From contig NZ_CP049801.1 of assembly GCF_011578045.1 (NCBI RefSeq), positions 806,001 through 870,000 of the forward strand: a stretch of DNA of 64,000 nt. The letters are read 5' to 3'. The stretch's first letter is position 1, and each line of letters opens with the position of its first letter. This document shows, piece by piece, positions 42,861 through 52,844 of the stretch. The translations under genes and the position numbers were made by a program. The DNA is from Acinetobacter shaoyimingii (GTDB lineage Bacteria; Pseudomonadota; Gammaproteobacteria; Pseudomonadales; Moraxellaceae). Under the pieces are notes generated by a model, which saw only the letters and a program-made list of their open reading frames with translations, ran no database searches and was not told where the DNA came from.

Positions 42861-43409
42861 TTAACCCGTTTGATCTAAGCGAGAGCCTAAGGTTTCGAGA
42901 TGCGTAGGATATTGGTTTGTTTTACGATCTTCAAAATAATGGCGCAATGTACGTTCTACACTTGGGAAGGCCAGTTGTCCCCATGGGATTTCATGTTCTT
43001 CAAATAACCGACTTTCAATCGTTTCTTCGCCTGCACCGAACTGACCTTCAATCAGTTTAGACTTGAATAAAACATAAATTTGACCAATACGTGGAATATT
43101 GTACATACAGTAAAGCTGTTCAATTTCGATTTCTGCCTCAGCTTCTTCTCGTGTTTCGCGAGCAGCCCCTTGTTCCATCGTCTCAAAAAGCTCCATGTAG
43201 CCAGCTGGCAATGTCCACAATCCGTAGCGTGGTTCAATTGCCCGTCTACACAGTAAAACTTTGTCTTCCCAGATCACCAATGAGCCACAAATAACTTTTG
43301 GATTCACATAATGAATGGTTCTACATTGCGTACACACTTGGCGAACTTGATGATCACCTAAAGGAATTTCAGCTTGTGTCGGGTGTCCGCAGGCAGTACA
43401 AAAAGACAT
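42861..43409 (-). CDS. Nudix hydrolase with N-terminal zinc ribbon
   Basis: 182 residues from MSFCTACGHP, preferred to the ATG at 43442 because AAGAAG lies just upstream. The N-terminal zinc ribbon (CxxC at residues 4-7, CxxC in VCTQCRTIHYVNP) is NudC-like. The Nudix helix reads GYMELFETMEQGAARETREE, with the acidic core REtrEE but the consensus Gly after it replaced. Such enzymes hydrolyse nucleoside diphosphates linked to another group (NADH, ADP-ribose, FAD). It is shorter than true NudC, so NADH pyrophosphatase is not claimed. Confidence 0.85.
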   Translation of the reverse strand: MSFCTACGHPTQAEIPLGDHQVRQVCTQCRTIHYVNPKVICGSLVIWEDKVLLCRRAIEPRYGLWTLPAGYMELFETMEQGAARETREEAEAEIEIEQLYCMYNIPRIGQIYVLFKSKLIEGQFGAGEETIESRLFEEHEIPWGQLAFPSVERTLRHYFEDRKTNQYPTHLETLGSRLDQTG

Positions 43410-43637
43410 AATCTTCTTTGAAAATTGTAGATAGCTCAGCATAACTGAAAAAAATTAGTTTCGCATCATTTATAGCCTTCACTACAAATTTTCATATATG
43501 ATGTTGTGAGAATAAAAAACACTAGAGCTTCACTAAGACTCGTTTAAATGGCTGTACTTTTTTAGACATTTTGACTGTATCAGCGCAGTGCTCAGAACCA
43601 AGATATAAAATTAGACGATGATTTCGAGAAACTAAGT

Positions 43638-44246
43638 ATGCAAGATCAACTATTAACACAGCTTTTGCGTCAACGGTTACGTTTTTCAAAGCGTATTCAA
43701 TCTGCAGATGCTGCAGTGTTAATTGCCATTACAGATGAGGCTGATCCTAAAATTTTACTGACTAGACGTTCTTTATATATGAACAATCATGCTGGGGAAG
43801 TGTCTTTTCCGGGCGGTAAACGTGATTTAAATGATACCAGTAATATTGTGGTCGCTTTACGCGAAGCATGGGAAGAAACAGCTTTAAATCCATTTGATGT
43901 GACACTATTGGGCGATCTGCCCATGGAAAAATCACGTACAGGTATTTTAGTCAAACCGATCGTGGGCTTAATTCCACCACATGTGAGTTTAATCCCACAA
44001 CCGACTGAAATTGATCGTATTTTCTTTGCATCTTTACGTCAGATGATGGAAGCCAAACCTTCACCTTATGAAGTCAGATTACCTAAGCAATCGATCTATT
44101 TTCCAAGTTTTCGAATTGAAAATGAAGTGGTTTGGGGGTTAACTGCCCGTATTTTAATTTCATTGTTCCGTTATGGATTAAATTATAAAAAACAGTGGCC
44201 ATTTCTACTCAATTCACCTGCTTTTCAATCTAAATTTATTGATTAA
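43638..44246 (+). CDS. Nudix hydrolase, CoA pyrophosphatase-like (NudL type)
   Basis: 202 residues. The stretch ILLTRRSLYMNNHAGEVSFP followed by GGKRD matches the UPF0035 signature specific to CoA pyrophosphatases. The Nudix core is ALREAWEETAL with Ala in place of the consensus Gly. These enzymes cut CoA and acyl-CoA to 4'-phosphopantetheine and ADP. It lies divergent from the other Nudix gene, separated by about 230 bases. Confidence 0.88.
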   Translation: MQDQLLTQLLRQRLRFSKRIQSADAAVLIAITDEADPKILLTRRSLYMNNHAGEVSFPGGKRDLNDTSNIVVALREAWEETALNPFDVTLLGDLPMEKSRTGILVKPIVGLIPPHVSLIPQPTEIDRIFFASLRQMMEAKPSPYEVRLPKQSIYFPSFRIENEVVWGLTARILISLFRYGLNYKKQWPFLLNSPAFQSKFID

Positions 44247-44477
44247 TTTCATCATTCAAAGATTAGTTTTGATATTGAAAAATGAGTGATTGAAGAGACC
44301 AGTAGTGATCTAATTATATTGCTGTAACCTGCTGAAATATAATTTTAATTTATATTTTCTGGCAATTCTCAGCTATGATTTCAATATATGAAATGAGAAT
44401 ATTATTTTCAATGTCAAAAATGTGATTAAGGCTTTAATTTTAAGATATACCTTAGAAATTCATGGAGGGAAATTTAT

Positions 44478-45008
44478 ATGATGTATTCGTTTCAAGGACA
44501 TTCGCCGAAAGCGCTTCAGTTACCATTTGATGGTTGGGTTGCAGATACTGCAACCGTCATTGGTCAAGTCGAATTTGGACAACAGGTCAGTGTTTGGTTT
44601 GGGGCCGTGATTCGTGGAGATAATTCAAAAATTCGAATTGGCAATTATAGCAATGTTCAAGAAAATGCAGTGTTACATACAGATCCGGGCATTGATTTGA
44701 TCGTTGGGGATTATGTGACGATTGGTCATCAAGCGATGCTGCATGGTTGCACAATTGGTGACAATAGTCTGATTGGTATCAACGCCGTGATTCTAAACAA
44801 TGCAGTCATTGGTAAGAACTGTATTATTGGGGCAAATGCTTTGATTCCAGAAGGTAAAGTCATACCCGACAATTCTTTGGTGATGGGATCACCAGGGAAA
44901 GTCGTGAAAACTTTGGATGATCAAGCAGAAGTCATGTTAAAAATGAGTGCGATGCATTATGCAGCACATTATAAAAATTTTATGCAGTTGGAAAAATTTG
45001 AGTTTTAA
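44478..45008 (+). CDS. Gamma-carbonic anhydrase-like hexapeptide protein
   Basis: 176 residues forming a left-handed beta-helix: the repeating hexapeptide pattern ([30 protein letters not shown]) is clear. Likely metal ligands are the His in LHTDPG and the two in [10 protein letters not shown], as in the YrdA/PaaY/CaiE group. Carbonic anhydrase activity is not certain for this group. A strong ribosome site (GGAGGG) precedes ATG 44478. It stands alone ahead of tsaB. Confidence 0.88.
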   Translation: MMYSFQGHSPKALQLPFDGWVADTATVIGQVEFGQQVSVWFGAVIRGDNSKIRIGNYSNVQENAVLHTDPGIDLIVGDYVTIGHQAMLHGCTIGDNSLIGINAVILNNAVIGKNCIIGANALIPEGKVIPDNSLVMGSPGKVVKTLDDQAEVMLKMSAMHYAAHYKNFMQLEKFEF

Positions 45009-45152
45009 GCTTTTGTGGCTTGAAAACTTGTCCTGTGATGTTTGCTAAACAATAGACGTATAAATAACAGCAAATCATCACAGAGAATGGCTCGCTTGAA
45101 CAAATCGAGTGGAGTATCATAAGCACATTTTTGATACCACATAGGCTTATGC

Positions 45153-45818
45153 ATGAAGTTGCTTGCATTGGAAACTGCGAATGAGCAGTGCTCTGTATCG
45201 TTGGTCGATGAAAATCATACAATGTATTTTCGTCTTGATGAGCGAGCGAAAGCGCAGACGCAAACGATTTTACCTATGATTGAAGAAGGCTTAATCCAAA
45301 CGCAATGGGCGGTTTCCGATTTGAGTGCTATTGCGTTTAGTCGTGGACCTGGTGCTTTTAGTGGCGTTCGTATTAATGCTGCTGTGACTCAGGCTTTGGC
45401 TTGGTCGAATGATTTACCTGTGATTCCTGTTTCTACCTTACAGGCTTTGGCGCAAGCAGCACATCGTGAAGCGAATTTGACACAAGTCACAGCTGTGCTT
45501 GATGCACGCATGAAAGAAGTTTATATCGCAAGCTTTGAACTCAATGCACAGGGGATTATGCAACTGGTCGATGAAGAAAAATTGTTGGATTATGAACAAG
45601 CTGCAAAATATCAAAAATATACACTTATTGGTTCAGGCGCCGCATTATTAGACGAAAAAGCGGTTCAATATGTCGGTATTACTGCTTCAGCAATTGATAT
45701 TGCATCTATTGCTCGCGTACAGGCATTGGCTGAAGATTGGGTAAGTGCTGAACTTGCTTTACCTGTTTATTTGCGTGATGACGCTTGGAAAAAAATTCCA
45801 GAACAAGGCAAAGTATAA
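45153..45818 (+). CDS. tsaB: tRNA threonylcarbamoyladenosine biosynthesis protein TsaB
   Basis: 221 residues with an ASKHA-fold N-terminus MKLLALETANEQCSVSLV and the block AFSRGPGAFSGVRINAAVTQ. TsaB is the scaffold that, with TsaD and TsaE, adds threonylcarbamoyl to A37 of ANN-reading tRNAs. Length is in the usual range. It starts a run of closely packed genes: uppP begins 12 bases later. Confidence 0.94.
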   Translation: MKLLALETANEQCSVSLVDENHTMYFRLDERAKAQTQTILPMIEEGLIQTQWAVSDLSAIAFSRGPGAFSGVRINAAVTQALAWSNDLPVIPVSTLQALAQAAHREANLTQVTAVLDARMKEVYIASFELNAQGIMQLVDEEKLLDYEQAAKYQKYTLIGSGAALLDEKAVQYVGITASAIDIASIARVQALAEDWVSAELALPVYLRDDAWKKIPEQGKV

Positions 45819-45830
45819 TTAGGAATTTCT

Positions 45831-46655
45831 ATGGATCTTTTACTGCTGTTAAAAGCAGCAATTATGGGTATTGTTGAAGGTATTACAGAATTTTTACCGA
45901 TCTCCAGTACAGGTCATTTAATTCTGGCTTCCGAGTTAATGGATTTTTGGACCAAAGATAAAAGTGACCTTTTTGTTGTTGCTATTCAAATGGGGGCAAT
46001 TGCTGCCGTCATTTATGAGTACTGGTCAAAACTCTGGGGTGCTGCCACAGGGTTAGTCTCTGGAGAAGCAAAAGGTCGTCATTTAGGTGTGAGTCTGATT
46101 CTTGCATCTATTCCAATTATGCTGGTCGGACTGACTTTTGGTGAAACCGTTAAGGCACTTTTATTTAACGATATTTCAGTTGCGATAGGTTTAATTATCG
46201 GTGGTATCGTGATTTGGTGGGTCGAAAAAAATCCACCAAAAGTCAATGCTGAAGAAGTTGAAAATATTTCGATCAAAGAAGCCATTTATATTGGTTTAAT
46301 TCAGGTGTTGGCTTTAATTCCGGGGACCTCACGTTCTGGTGCAACCATCATTGGTGCCATGATGTTGGGTGTATCGCGTAAAGCGGCAACTGAGTTTTCG
46401 TTCTTTTTAGGTATTCCTGTAATCGTTGGTGCTGGTGTACTTGATCTATTGAAAAACTATCACATTTACCAAACTGGCCAAGACTGGACGGTATTTTTTG
46501 TCGGTTTAATTGTTTCCTTCGTATCCGCACTGATTTTAATCCGTGTCTTAGTGGCTTATGTCGCTAAAAGAGACTTTATGGTCTTTGCATGGTATCGAAT
46601 TATTTCTGGTTTAATTATTTTATTATTTGCTTTAACAGGTTGGCGTTTATGGTAA
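45831..46655 (+). CDS. uppP: Undecaprenyl-diphosphatase (BacA/UppP)
   Basis: 274 residues, an inner-membrane protein with about 8 helices. The two conserved inverted-repeat motifs are present: [15 protein letters not shown] near the N-terminus and [14 protein letters not shown] in the second half. UppP dephosphorylates undecaprenyl diphosphate to recycle the lipid carrier for cell wall and surface sugars, and confers bacitracin tolerance. It overlaps rsmJ by 7 bases. Confidence 0.96.
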   Translation: MDLLLLLKAAIMGIVEGITEFLPISSTGHLILASELMDFWTKDKSDLFVVAIQMGAIAAVIYEYWSKLWGAATGLVSGEAKGRHLGVSLILASIPIMLVGLTFGETVKALLFNDISVAIGLIIGGIVIWWVEKNPPKVNAEEVENISIKEAIYIGLIQVLALIPGTSRSGATIIGAMMLGVSRKAATEFSFFLGIPVIVGAGVLDLLKNYHIYQTGQDWTVFFVGLIVSFVSALILIRVLVAYVAKRDFMVFAWYRIISGLIILLFALTGWRLW

Positions 46656-47467
46656 GCGAAATTCGCTTATTTACAGAACTCACTTTTCATGAGAAAGCAC
46701 AGCAGTATTCTGCTGTGCTTTCTTCTCGTGGAGTTGTTGTTTTTATTGAGCAGGTTGAAAAACTCAATGCACGTTTTTTACGCCTTAATCCAGAACTTGC
46801 ACTGTGTGTAGATGAAGAAGGACTTTGGCTCTGTGCCAATGGCATGAAAATGCAACCTGATTGGATTGCGGAAGTAGGGCGATTAAAACGTGCAAGTTTA
46901 AAGTCTGAAATGATTGCACGCGCTTGTAATTTAGGAGAAAAACCAAAACTGATTGATGCCACAGCAGGACTGGGACATGATAGTTTACTCATGGCGCATT
47001 TAGGCGCTGAAGTTACATTGGTTGAGCGACATCCAATTTTATTTACACTGTTGGAAGACTCGAAAGCAAAATCTAAGAATGATTCTTTTTTAGCCAGTGT
47101 GGTTGCTCGAATTGATTTGGTTTTTTCAGATTCAAATGTTTATTTGCAAAGTCAAATTGATCAAAAACAAATGGTTGATGTCGTTTATTTAGATCCAATG
47201 TTTCCACAACGTGATCAAAATCAACAGGCCATAAAAAAGCAAGCACAAGTCAAAAAGCAAATGCAGTTATTGCATTTATTGCTTCCTGAAGATGGTGAAA
47301 TGGATTTGGGCGATCAGCTGTTAAATTTGGCAAAACGGATGGCAAAACGGGTTGTGGTTAAGCGTCCGCGTTTGGCAGTATTTTTGGATGAACAGAAACC
47401 TGACCATCAATGGCAGGGAGATGCATGTCGATTCGATGCTTATTTTCAAAATGACCTTTGTAACTAA
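46649..47467 (+). CDS. rsmJ: 16S rRNA (guanine-N2) methyltransferase RsmJ family
   Basis: 272 residues from [10 protein letters not shown]; the upstream in-frame ATG at 46589 lies inside uppP and is unlikely. It is a class I SAM-dependent methyltransferase: motif [21 protein letters not shown], acidic strand end VERHP, catalytic-type loop YLDPMFPQR. RsmJ methylates G1516 of 16S rRNA. The DPMFPxR signature is family-specific. Coupled to uppP by overlap. Confidence 0.9.
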   Translation: MVSEIRLFTELTFHEKAQQYSAVLSSRGVVVFIEQVEKLNARFLRLNPELALCVDEEGLWLCANGMKMQPDWIAEVGRLKRASLKSEMIARACNLGEKPKLIDATAGLGHDSLLMAHLGAEVTLVERHPILFTLLEDSKAKSKNDSFLASVVARIDLVFSDSNVYLQSQIDQKQMVDVVYLDPMFPQRDQNQQAIKKQAQVKKQMQLLHLLLPEDGEMDLGDQLLNLAKRMAKRVVVKRPRLAVFLDEQKPDHQWQGDACRFDAYFQNDLCN

Positions 47468-47586
47468 TTAGTAATTGGTGCATTATTCGTCAAAAAATTG
47501 AGATATAGTTGAAAATAACATTGATAAAATTTTAACCGAGCATACACTAGCAATGCTGACAGAAGCATCTTCAAAATAGAACTTTT

Positions 47587-49008
47587 ATGATAGATCTGAA
47601 ACCCTCAATCAACTTTTGGCATGACCTAAAAAGTAATCAACGCGCAGGGGTTTGGTTATTTTTGGGTTCAAGAAAGTCATTACAAATCGTAAGACCCTCC
47701 ATCTTACAGTTGATTTTTTGGGGGCTTTTGGGCGCTTCAGCCAATAGTTTATTCAGTTGGTTGGTCGCAGGTGATGGCGGTGAGTTTAATAAACAAGGCT
47801 TAGTGAGCTATGCCTTGTGGCCTTTTATTGCCCTGATTGTCGGTATTTTTCTTTCTCAGCGGACCAATAATCCACGTCTCATGTTAGTGCCTGCCTTATT
47901 GTGGTTGGTACTCGACACGCATATCGCCTTAATCCAAAGTTTAATCCAATATATGGGTGCTTTGGATTTGTTGCCGAATTTTACCTATGACTATTTGCCT
48001 GCCATTTTTATGGTGTTGTTTGTTTGGCAAAGTTTGGCTGTGGTTTGGGTTTTTGCACGTGAGTTGAAATGGCCTTGGTGGGAACGCGCGCTGATTATGC
48101 TCGCGACCTTATTTACATTGATCGTTTGGCAAATGTCAGTCAAAGATCAACCCATATGGAAGGTAGATGAAGTTCCACCCACCATTTCAGAACAAGCATT
48201 CTATTCACAAAGTCGTTTATTAAATCATGCTTTAGAGCAGATTCAATTCGGTGAATATTCAGATACGCATTGGTACTTTATGGGCGTCGCTGGGGTGAGC
48301 TATCAAGATGTCTTTAAACTTGAAATTGAACGGATTAAAGAACAATTTGATACTCGCTTTGGTACATTTGGTCGCTCAATTGAGCTGATTAATAACCCAT
48401 CGACGATGGTAGAAAAACCATTGGCATCAAAAACCAGTATGCAAATGGCACTACAACGCATTGGTTCGCAAATGAACCGTGAAAGTGATGTTCTGTTTTT
48501 ATATATGACATCACATGGTTTGCCAAATCAGTTCGAGCTGGAAAATGATCCGATCAATTTAGACGATATTGATCCTAAATGGCTGCGTAATACCCTTGAT
48601 AAATCAGGTATTCGCTGGAAAGTCATCGTTATTTCAGCATGTTATTCAGGAAGCTTTATTCCTGCTTTGCAGTCACCAGATACTTTAATCATTACTGCTT
48701 CAGCAGCGGATCGTTCTTCATTCGGATGTTCGAGTGAGTCGGATTATACTTATTTTGGTCGGGCGTTCTTTGACCAAGCGATGCGTGAAAATAGCAGTTT
48801 AAGAGCATCATTTGAAGATGCTGCAATGACCGTTGCGAAGTGGGAAGATGCACAAGGTTTTGAGCCTTCTGAACCGCAATGGGTGATTGGTAAAAATATT
48901 GAACTCATGCTGCCGCAACTTGAGCAACGATTATTCCCACAAGTGGATGCTGCTAAAAATGAGCCTGCTCATACAGAACTATCATCTAAAGTATTGGCGA
49001 CACAATAG
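47587..49008 (+). CDS. C13-family (legumain-like) membrane peptidase
   Basis: 473 residues. The N-terminal 200 residues hold about five membrane segments. The C-terminal part (about 205-430) is a caspase-fold peptidase C13 domain with the His/Cys dyad His310 (TSHGLPNQ) and Cys352 (ISACYSGSF). C13 includes legumain and the GPI transamidase catalytic subunit; bacterial membrane-linked members have no assigned substrate. The SACYSG block is strongly conserved in the family. It appears as a single gene between rsmJ and fghA. Confidence 0.85.
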   Translation: MIDLKPSINFWHDLKSNQRAGVWLFLGSRKSLQIVRPSILQLIFWGLLGASANSLFSWLVAGDGGEFNKQGLVSYALWPFIALIVGIFLSQRTNNPRLMLVPALLWLVLDTHIALIQSLIQYMGALDLLPNFTYDYLPAIFMVLFVWQSLAVVWVFARELKWPWWERALIMLATLFTLIVWQMSVKDQPIWKVDEVPPTISEQAFYSQSRLLNHALEQIQFGEYSDTHWYFMGVAGVSYQDVFKLEIERIKEQFDTRFGTFGRSIELINNPSTMVEKPLASKTSMQMALQRIGSQMNRESDVLFLYMTSHGLPNQFELENDPINLDDIDPKWLRNTLDKSGIRWKVIVISACYSGSFIPALQSPDTLIITASAADRSSFGCSSESDYTYFGRAFFDQAMRENSSLRASFEDAAMTVAKWEDAQGFEPSEPQWVIGKNIELMLPQLEQRLFPQVDAAKNEPAHTELSSKVLATQ

Positions 49009-49076
49009 GCTGGTGTGAAATAGCCTCATACATGCGGATGATCAGAACGTTTTTAAATGTCATACAGGGGAATCAC

Positions 49077-49913
49077 ATGGAATTGGTACAGAAAAATAAA
49101 TGTTTCGATGGTGAACAGCAGGTTTATCAAATTGAATCGAAATACTTAAAAGGAAAAACCAAGTTTTCAGTGTTTATGCCAACTCAGGCACTACAAGGTC
49201 AATCCTGTGCAGCTTTGTATTATTTGGCTGGTTTAACTTGTACTGAAGAAACCTTTGTGATTAAAGCACATGCTCAGCGTTTAGCCGCACAATTGGGCAT
49301 TATTCTAATTGCACCAGATACATCGCCTCGTGGTGAAAATGTTGCTCAAGGTGATTCTTGGGATATTGGTCAAGGTGCAGGATTTTATATCAATGCTACA
49401 CAAGCCCCTTGGTCTGAACATTTTCAAATGGAAAGTTATATAATCAATGAACTTTATCCATTATTAAATGAGGCATTGCCTATTCAGGCAGATTCCATTG
49501 GAATCTTTGGGCATTCGATGGGTGGTCATGGTGCTTTAACACTGGCTTGGAAATATCCACAGTTTTTTAAATCTGTGTCCGCATTTGCGCCCATTTGTGC
49601 ACCGAGTCTTTGTCCTTGGGGTGAAAAGGCTTTTACTGCGTATTTAGGTGCAGATCAAAGTACATGGGCAGATCACGACGCTACTCAGTTGGTCTTAAAA
49701 AAAGGTGCTTTATTTAAAGAAGTCCTGATCGATCAAGGCTTAGCAGATCAATTTTATAGCCAGTTAAATCCTGAAAAATTTCAACAAGCTTGTCAAAGTG
49801 TAGATCAACATTTAACGCTTAGACAACATGACGGATATGATCATGGTTATTTCTTTATCCAAAGTTTTATCGATGATCACTTGCAATTCCATGCTCTGCA
49901 GTTACAGGATTAA
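49077..49913 (+). CDS. fghA: S-formylglutathione hydrolase
   Basis: 278 residues from MELVQKNK, chosen because AGGGGA lies just upstream and the length is that of the family (an in-frame ATG at 49032 adds 15 odd residues). It is an alpha/beta-hydrolase that releases formate from S-formylglutathione in formaldehyde detoxification. Motifs: LAGLTCTEETF oxyanion loop, nucleophile Ser in GHSMGGHG, His in HDGYDHGYFF. The partner alcohol dehydrogenase (frmA/adhC) is not adjacent here. Confidence 0.93.
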   Translation: MELVQKNKCFDGEQQVYQIESKYLKGKTKFSVFMPTQALQGQSCAALYYLAGLTCTEETFVIKAHAQRLAAQLGIILIAPDTSPRGENVAQGDSWDIGQGAGFYINATQAPWSEHFQMESYIINELYPLLNEALPIQADSIGIFGHSMGGHGALTLAWKYPQFFKSVSAFAPICAPSLCPWGEKAFTAYLGADQSTWADHDATQLVLKKGALFKEVLIDQGLADQFYSQLNPEKFQQACQSVDQHLTLRQHDGYDHGYFFIQSFIDDHLQFHALQLQD

Positions 49914-50100
49914 TTTAAAGCTGTATCAAGCTGTTTGAATGTACAAATCATGATTAAAGACGATCCACAATGTGAATTTGAGCTTAATTTCATATTCATA
50001 TTGTGATCTTGGTCAACTCGTTTTATTATAGTGGAAAATATCTATATACTTTAAATTTTAACTAACTGGTTGAAACATAAACCAAAAATGAGAATAATAA

Positions 50101-51207
50101 ATGCAAGATTCTACTTCACAATCTTCAGAATTTGACGAAACTAATCAAGGTATATGGCCACCAAAATTGAATGAGCCAGTTCAACCTGCTTTTTTAGGCC
50201 AAACTTTTCGTTTTAAATTTCACGGGAAAGCAGCTGAATATTTCGGTATTTGGATCGTGAATATCCTACTGACCATCGCGACTTTAAGTTTATACGCGCC
50301 GTGGGCAAAAGTAAGACGACTACGCTATTTTTATAACAATACTGAATTCTTCAATCGCTTCTTTGATTTTACAGGTATCCCTACCAAAATTTTAATTGGT
50401 CGTCTCATTGCACTGGGTATATGGGGCATATTCGCATTGGCTTCTTATATGGAGCTTGCCGTTGCTGCATTTGGTGGTCTCTTTATTTATTTGGCCTTAC
50501 CTTGGTTACTCAGAGCGACCATTCGATTTACCTCAAGAAATAGTAAATTTGCCAACAGTCGTTTTTATTTTGAAGGAACCACTAAAACTGCATATATTGA
50601 GTTTTTTAAAGGCTTAGGCATTGTTATTTTTTCATTAGGGATTTTTGCTCCAGTTGTGGTATGGCTATATAAACGCTATGTCATTAACCATCTGTATGCA
50701 GGTCAGTTGAAGTTTAGCTTGAATAATAGTTGGTCAGACTATATGAGTGCAGTCTATATCCCAATTATGATGTTTATGGGTGTTCTCATTGGTTGTGGTA
50801 TTTTAATGGCTGTTGTAGGTTTTAATGGCTTAAGTTTTGCCACCAATTACATGTTGGTTCTATTCTTTGCAGCATATTTTATTGGCATCTTTTTTATTGG
50901 TCCTTTAATTCAAGCAAGAATTTTTATAACCACTTGGAATAATACACGTTTAAGCATTAGCCAATTTCATACAGATTGTAACCAATGGAAATATGCATGG
51001 ATTGTGCTTAGTAACTGGATTCTAAGAATTTTGTCTTTAGGTCTCTTGTCCGCTTGGGCTGCAATAAGACTGACAAAATATCAGGTGGAATCTTTAAGTT
51101 TAGTGCTCAATGATGATCCAGATGCCATGATGAATCTTGTTCAACGTGACCATAGTGCGATTGCAGAAGAAATTAGTGATATTTTTGATTTAGATATTTC
51201 ACTTTAA
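50101..51207 (+). CDS. DUF898 (YjgN-like) membrane protein
   Basis: 368 residues with about six to eight hydrophobic helices in two similar halves. Each half begins with a FHG/TLGLYAPWAKVRRLRY-like block (TLSLYAPWAKVRRLRYFYNN near residue 60; SLGLLSAWAAIRLTKY near 330). This is the DUF898/YjgN family, function unknown. The M48 peptidase gene begins 18 bases later, and I infer the two work together, perhaps in membrane protein quality control. Confidence 0.85.
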   Translation: MQDSTSQSSEFDETNQGIWPPKLNEPVQPAFLGQTFRFKFHGKAAEYFGIWIVNILLTIATLSLYAPWAKVRRLRYFYNNTEFFNRFFDFTGIPTKILIGRLIALGIWGIFALASYMELAVAAFGGLFIYLALPWLLRATIRFTSRNSKFANSRFYFEGTTKTAYIEFFKGLGIVIFSLGIFAPVVVWLYKRYVINHLYAGQLKFSLNNSWSDYMSAVYIPIMMFMGVLIGCGILMAVVGFNGLSFATNYMLVLFFAAYFIGIFFIGPLIQARIFITTWNNTRLSISQFHTDCNQWKYAWIVLSNWILRILSLGLLSAWAAIRLTKYQVESLSLVLNDDPDAMMNLVQRDHSAIAEEISDIFDLDISL

Positions 51208-51225
51208 GTGTGGGGATAGAATCCA

Positions 51226-52275
51226 ATGCAATCTGTATCTATAGTTTTCTATGATGGTGTGTTGTCAAAGCCACATCCAGCCACACTTTATCCATCAGGT
51301 AGCGATGGTATAAGAGTTCAATACGATGATAATGGCGTGAAGGAACATCTCTTTAGCCGAGATCAAATGACGTTGATTGGTGCAATTGGTCAGCGTAACC
51401 CTGCCATTGAACTGAATAATGATGCGCGTATTGAATTTCAAAGTTTAGATATTCCAGATTGGTTGCCTGTTGAAAATAAAAGTTTCAATAAGCGAATTTG
51501 GACATTAGAGCGTTCACCATCTCTGATTTTATTTAGTGTTGTATTTGTATTGGCACTTGCTTTTGCTGTGGTCAAATGGGGCATCCCAATGACTGCGAAC
51601 GTGGTTGCGTTTAAACTTCCTGAAAATACCCTGAATCGTTTAGGCAATCAGGCAGAAACCTATGTCAATGATTATACAAAGCCAAGTAAATTGCCGAAAG
51701 CGGTGCAAGAAAAAATTCAAGCGGAGTACTTATCTAAAGTTTCCAAAGATAAACCTGCAAAGCTGAAATTTAGAGAAGGTGATCGGATCGGAGCAAATGC
51801 GCTCGCATTACCAAACAATACAATTATTGTGACGGATGAGCTGATTAATCTTGCACATAGTGATCAAGAAATAATTGGTGTATTGGCGCATGAACAAGGG
51901 CATTTGTTACATCGACATAGTTTACAACAAGCACTGTCGAGTTTAGGTTTTAGTGTACTGTATGTTGCCATTACAGGGGATAGTTCTGATCTGCTTACCA
52001 CGCTGCCTTTGGCAATTGTTGGGGCAAATTATTCCCGAAAATTTGAAAAAGAATCTGATCTTTATGCGCTTAATTTGATGCATGAACAAAAAATTGAAAC
52101 CTCCCATTTTGCCAATCTTTTACAACGTATGAGTGAAGAAGTTGGAGAAGAGGATCAAAAAGGTATGAAGATTTTTGACGTGTTTTCAAGTCATCCAGCG
52201 ACTAAAGAGCGAATTGAGATGGTTCGTAAGTTTGAAGAACAACATCAGAAAAATAATCTTGAGAACAAACATTGA
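51226..52275 (+). CDS. M48-family membrane metallopeptidase
   Basis: 349 residues. An N-terminal soluble region of about 95 residues, one membrane helix (about 99-118), then an M48 zinc peptidase domain. The catalytic HEQGH is at 222-226, and the third ligand is probably the Glu in RKFEKESDLYAL. M48 members such as HtpX, BepA and LoiP degrade or mature envelope proteins. The domain order with an N-terminal module before the helix differs from HtpX. Tight pairing with the DUF898 gene suggests one operon. Confidence 0.88.
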   Translation: MQSVSIVFYDGVLSKPHPATLYPSGSDGIRVQYDDNGVKEHLFSRDQMTLIGAIGQRNPAIELNNDARIEFQSLDIPDWLPVENKSFNKRIWTLERSPSLILFSVVFVLALAFAVVKWGIPMTANVVAFKLPENTLNRLGNQAETYVNDYTKPSKLPKAVQEKIQAEYLSKVSKDKPAKLKFREGDRIGANALALPNNTIIVTDELINLAHSDQEIIGVLAHEQGHLLHRHSLQQALSSLGFSVLYVAITGDSSDLLTTLPLAIVGANYSRKFEKESDLYALNLMHEQKIETSHFANLLQRMSEEVGEEDQKGMKIFDVFSSHPATKERIEMVRKFEEQHQKNNLENKH

Positions 52276-52295
52276 TTTGATCTTTTGACAAAATT

Positions 52296-52323
52296 AAAAA
52301 TGCCCACAAAGTTGGGCATTTTT
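52296..52323. terminator. Bidirectional terminator, M48 gene / DUF2218 gene
   Basis: AAAAATGCCCA and TGGGCATTTTT around CAAAGT, between convergent genes. Confidence 0.88.
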
Positions 52324-52358
52324 AATATATAGATTTAAATTTTAAATCTGGAATTGGT

Positions 52359-52649
52359 CTAAGCTTGATGTGTCCATTGCACGTCAAATTCTTGTTGAGC
52401 CATACGATTTAAATGATCGATCACCACTTTTTCTAGAAATGTAAAATCTTCACGCTCAGTATCTAAATGGACATCTAAAGCATCTACTTGAGCACTCAGA
52501 ATTACGGTTGCATCAGGCATAAATATACTGAATTGCTGCTCGGTTTCAGCAACCTCAAATTTGTGTTTCCAATGATTCAAAAGTCGTTTTGCAATACGTT
52601 TGGCTTGGTCTGTATGAATCGTTGTTACTGATTTCATTGTTGTACTCAT
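52359..52649 (-). CDS. DUF2218 protein, probably iron-regulated
   Basis: 96 residues, the whole of a DUF2218 domain: N-terminal VTTIHTDQAKRIAKRLLNHW helix, then KHKFEV and a C-terminal VVIDHLNRMAQQEFDVQW. No function is known for the family, which in many genomes is found near iron-uptake genes. A good Fur-box-like palindrome lies 32 bases upstream of its ATG (52681-52693), so iron starvation probably induces it. Cytoplasmic: no signal. Single-gene unit. Confidence 0.88.
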   Translation of the reverse strand: MSTTMKSVTTIHTDQAKRIAKRLLNHWKHKFEVAETEQQFSIFMPDATVILSAQVDALDVHLDTEREDFTFLEKVVIDHLNRMAQQEFDVQWTHQA

Positions 52650-52680
52650 AAAGTTAAATAGATACCACTACTATAACAAA

Positions 52681-52693
52681 GAGAATGATTCTC
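52681..52693. promoter_or_regulatory. Candidate Fur box
   Basis: GAGAATGATTCTC is a perfect 6-1-6 palindrome matching the core of the Fur consensus (GATAATGATTATC type) with the G/T and A/C symmetric changes. It lies just upstream of the DUF2218 gene. Confidence 0.6.
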
Positions 52694-52844
52694 ATCTGTA
52701 ACAAAAATAGAATGCTGCTTTGCGAAAGTAGCATCGGTCAATTCATTGACTGTTATCGTTAAAACCTAGGTGAACGAAAATAAAACGGACGCTTAAATTT
52801 GTTATAATCATTTATTCATATCATCATTCTGAGCCAGGTTCATC

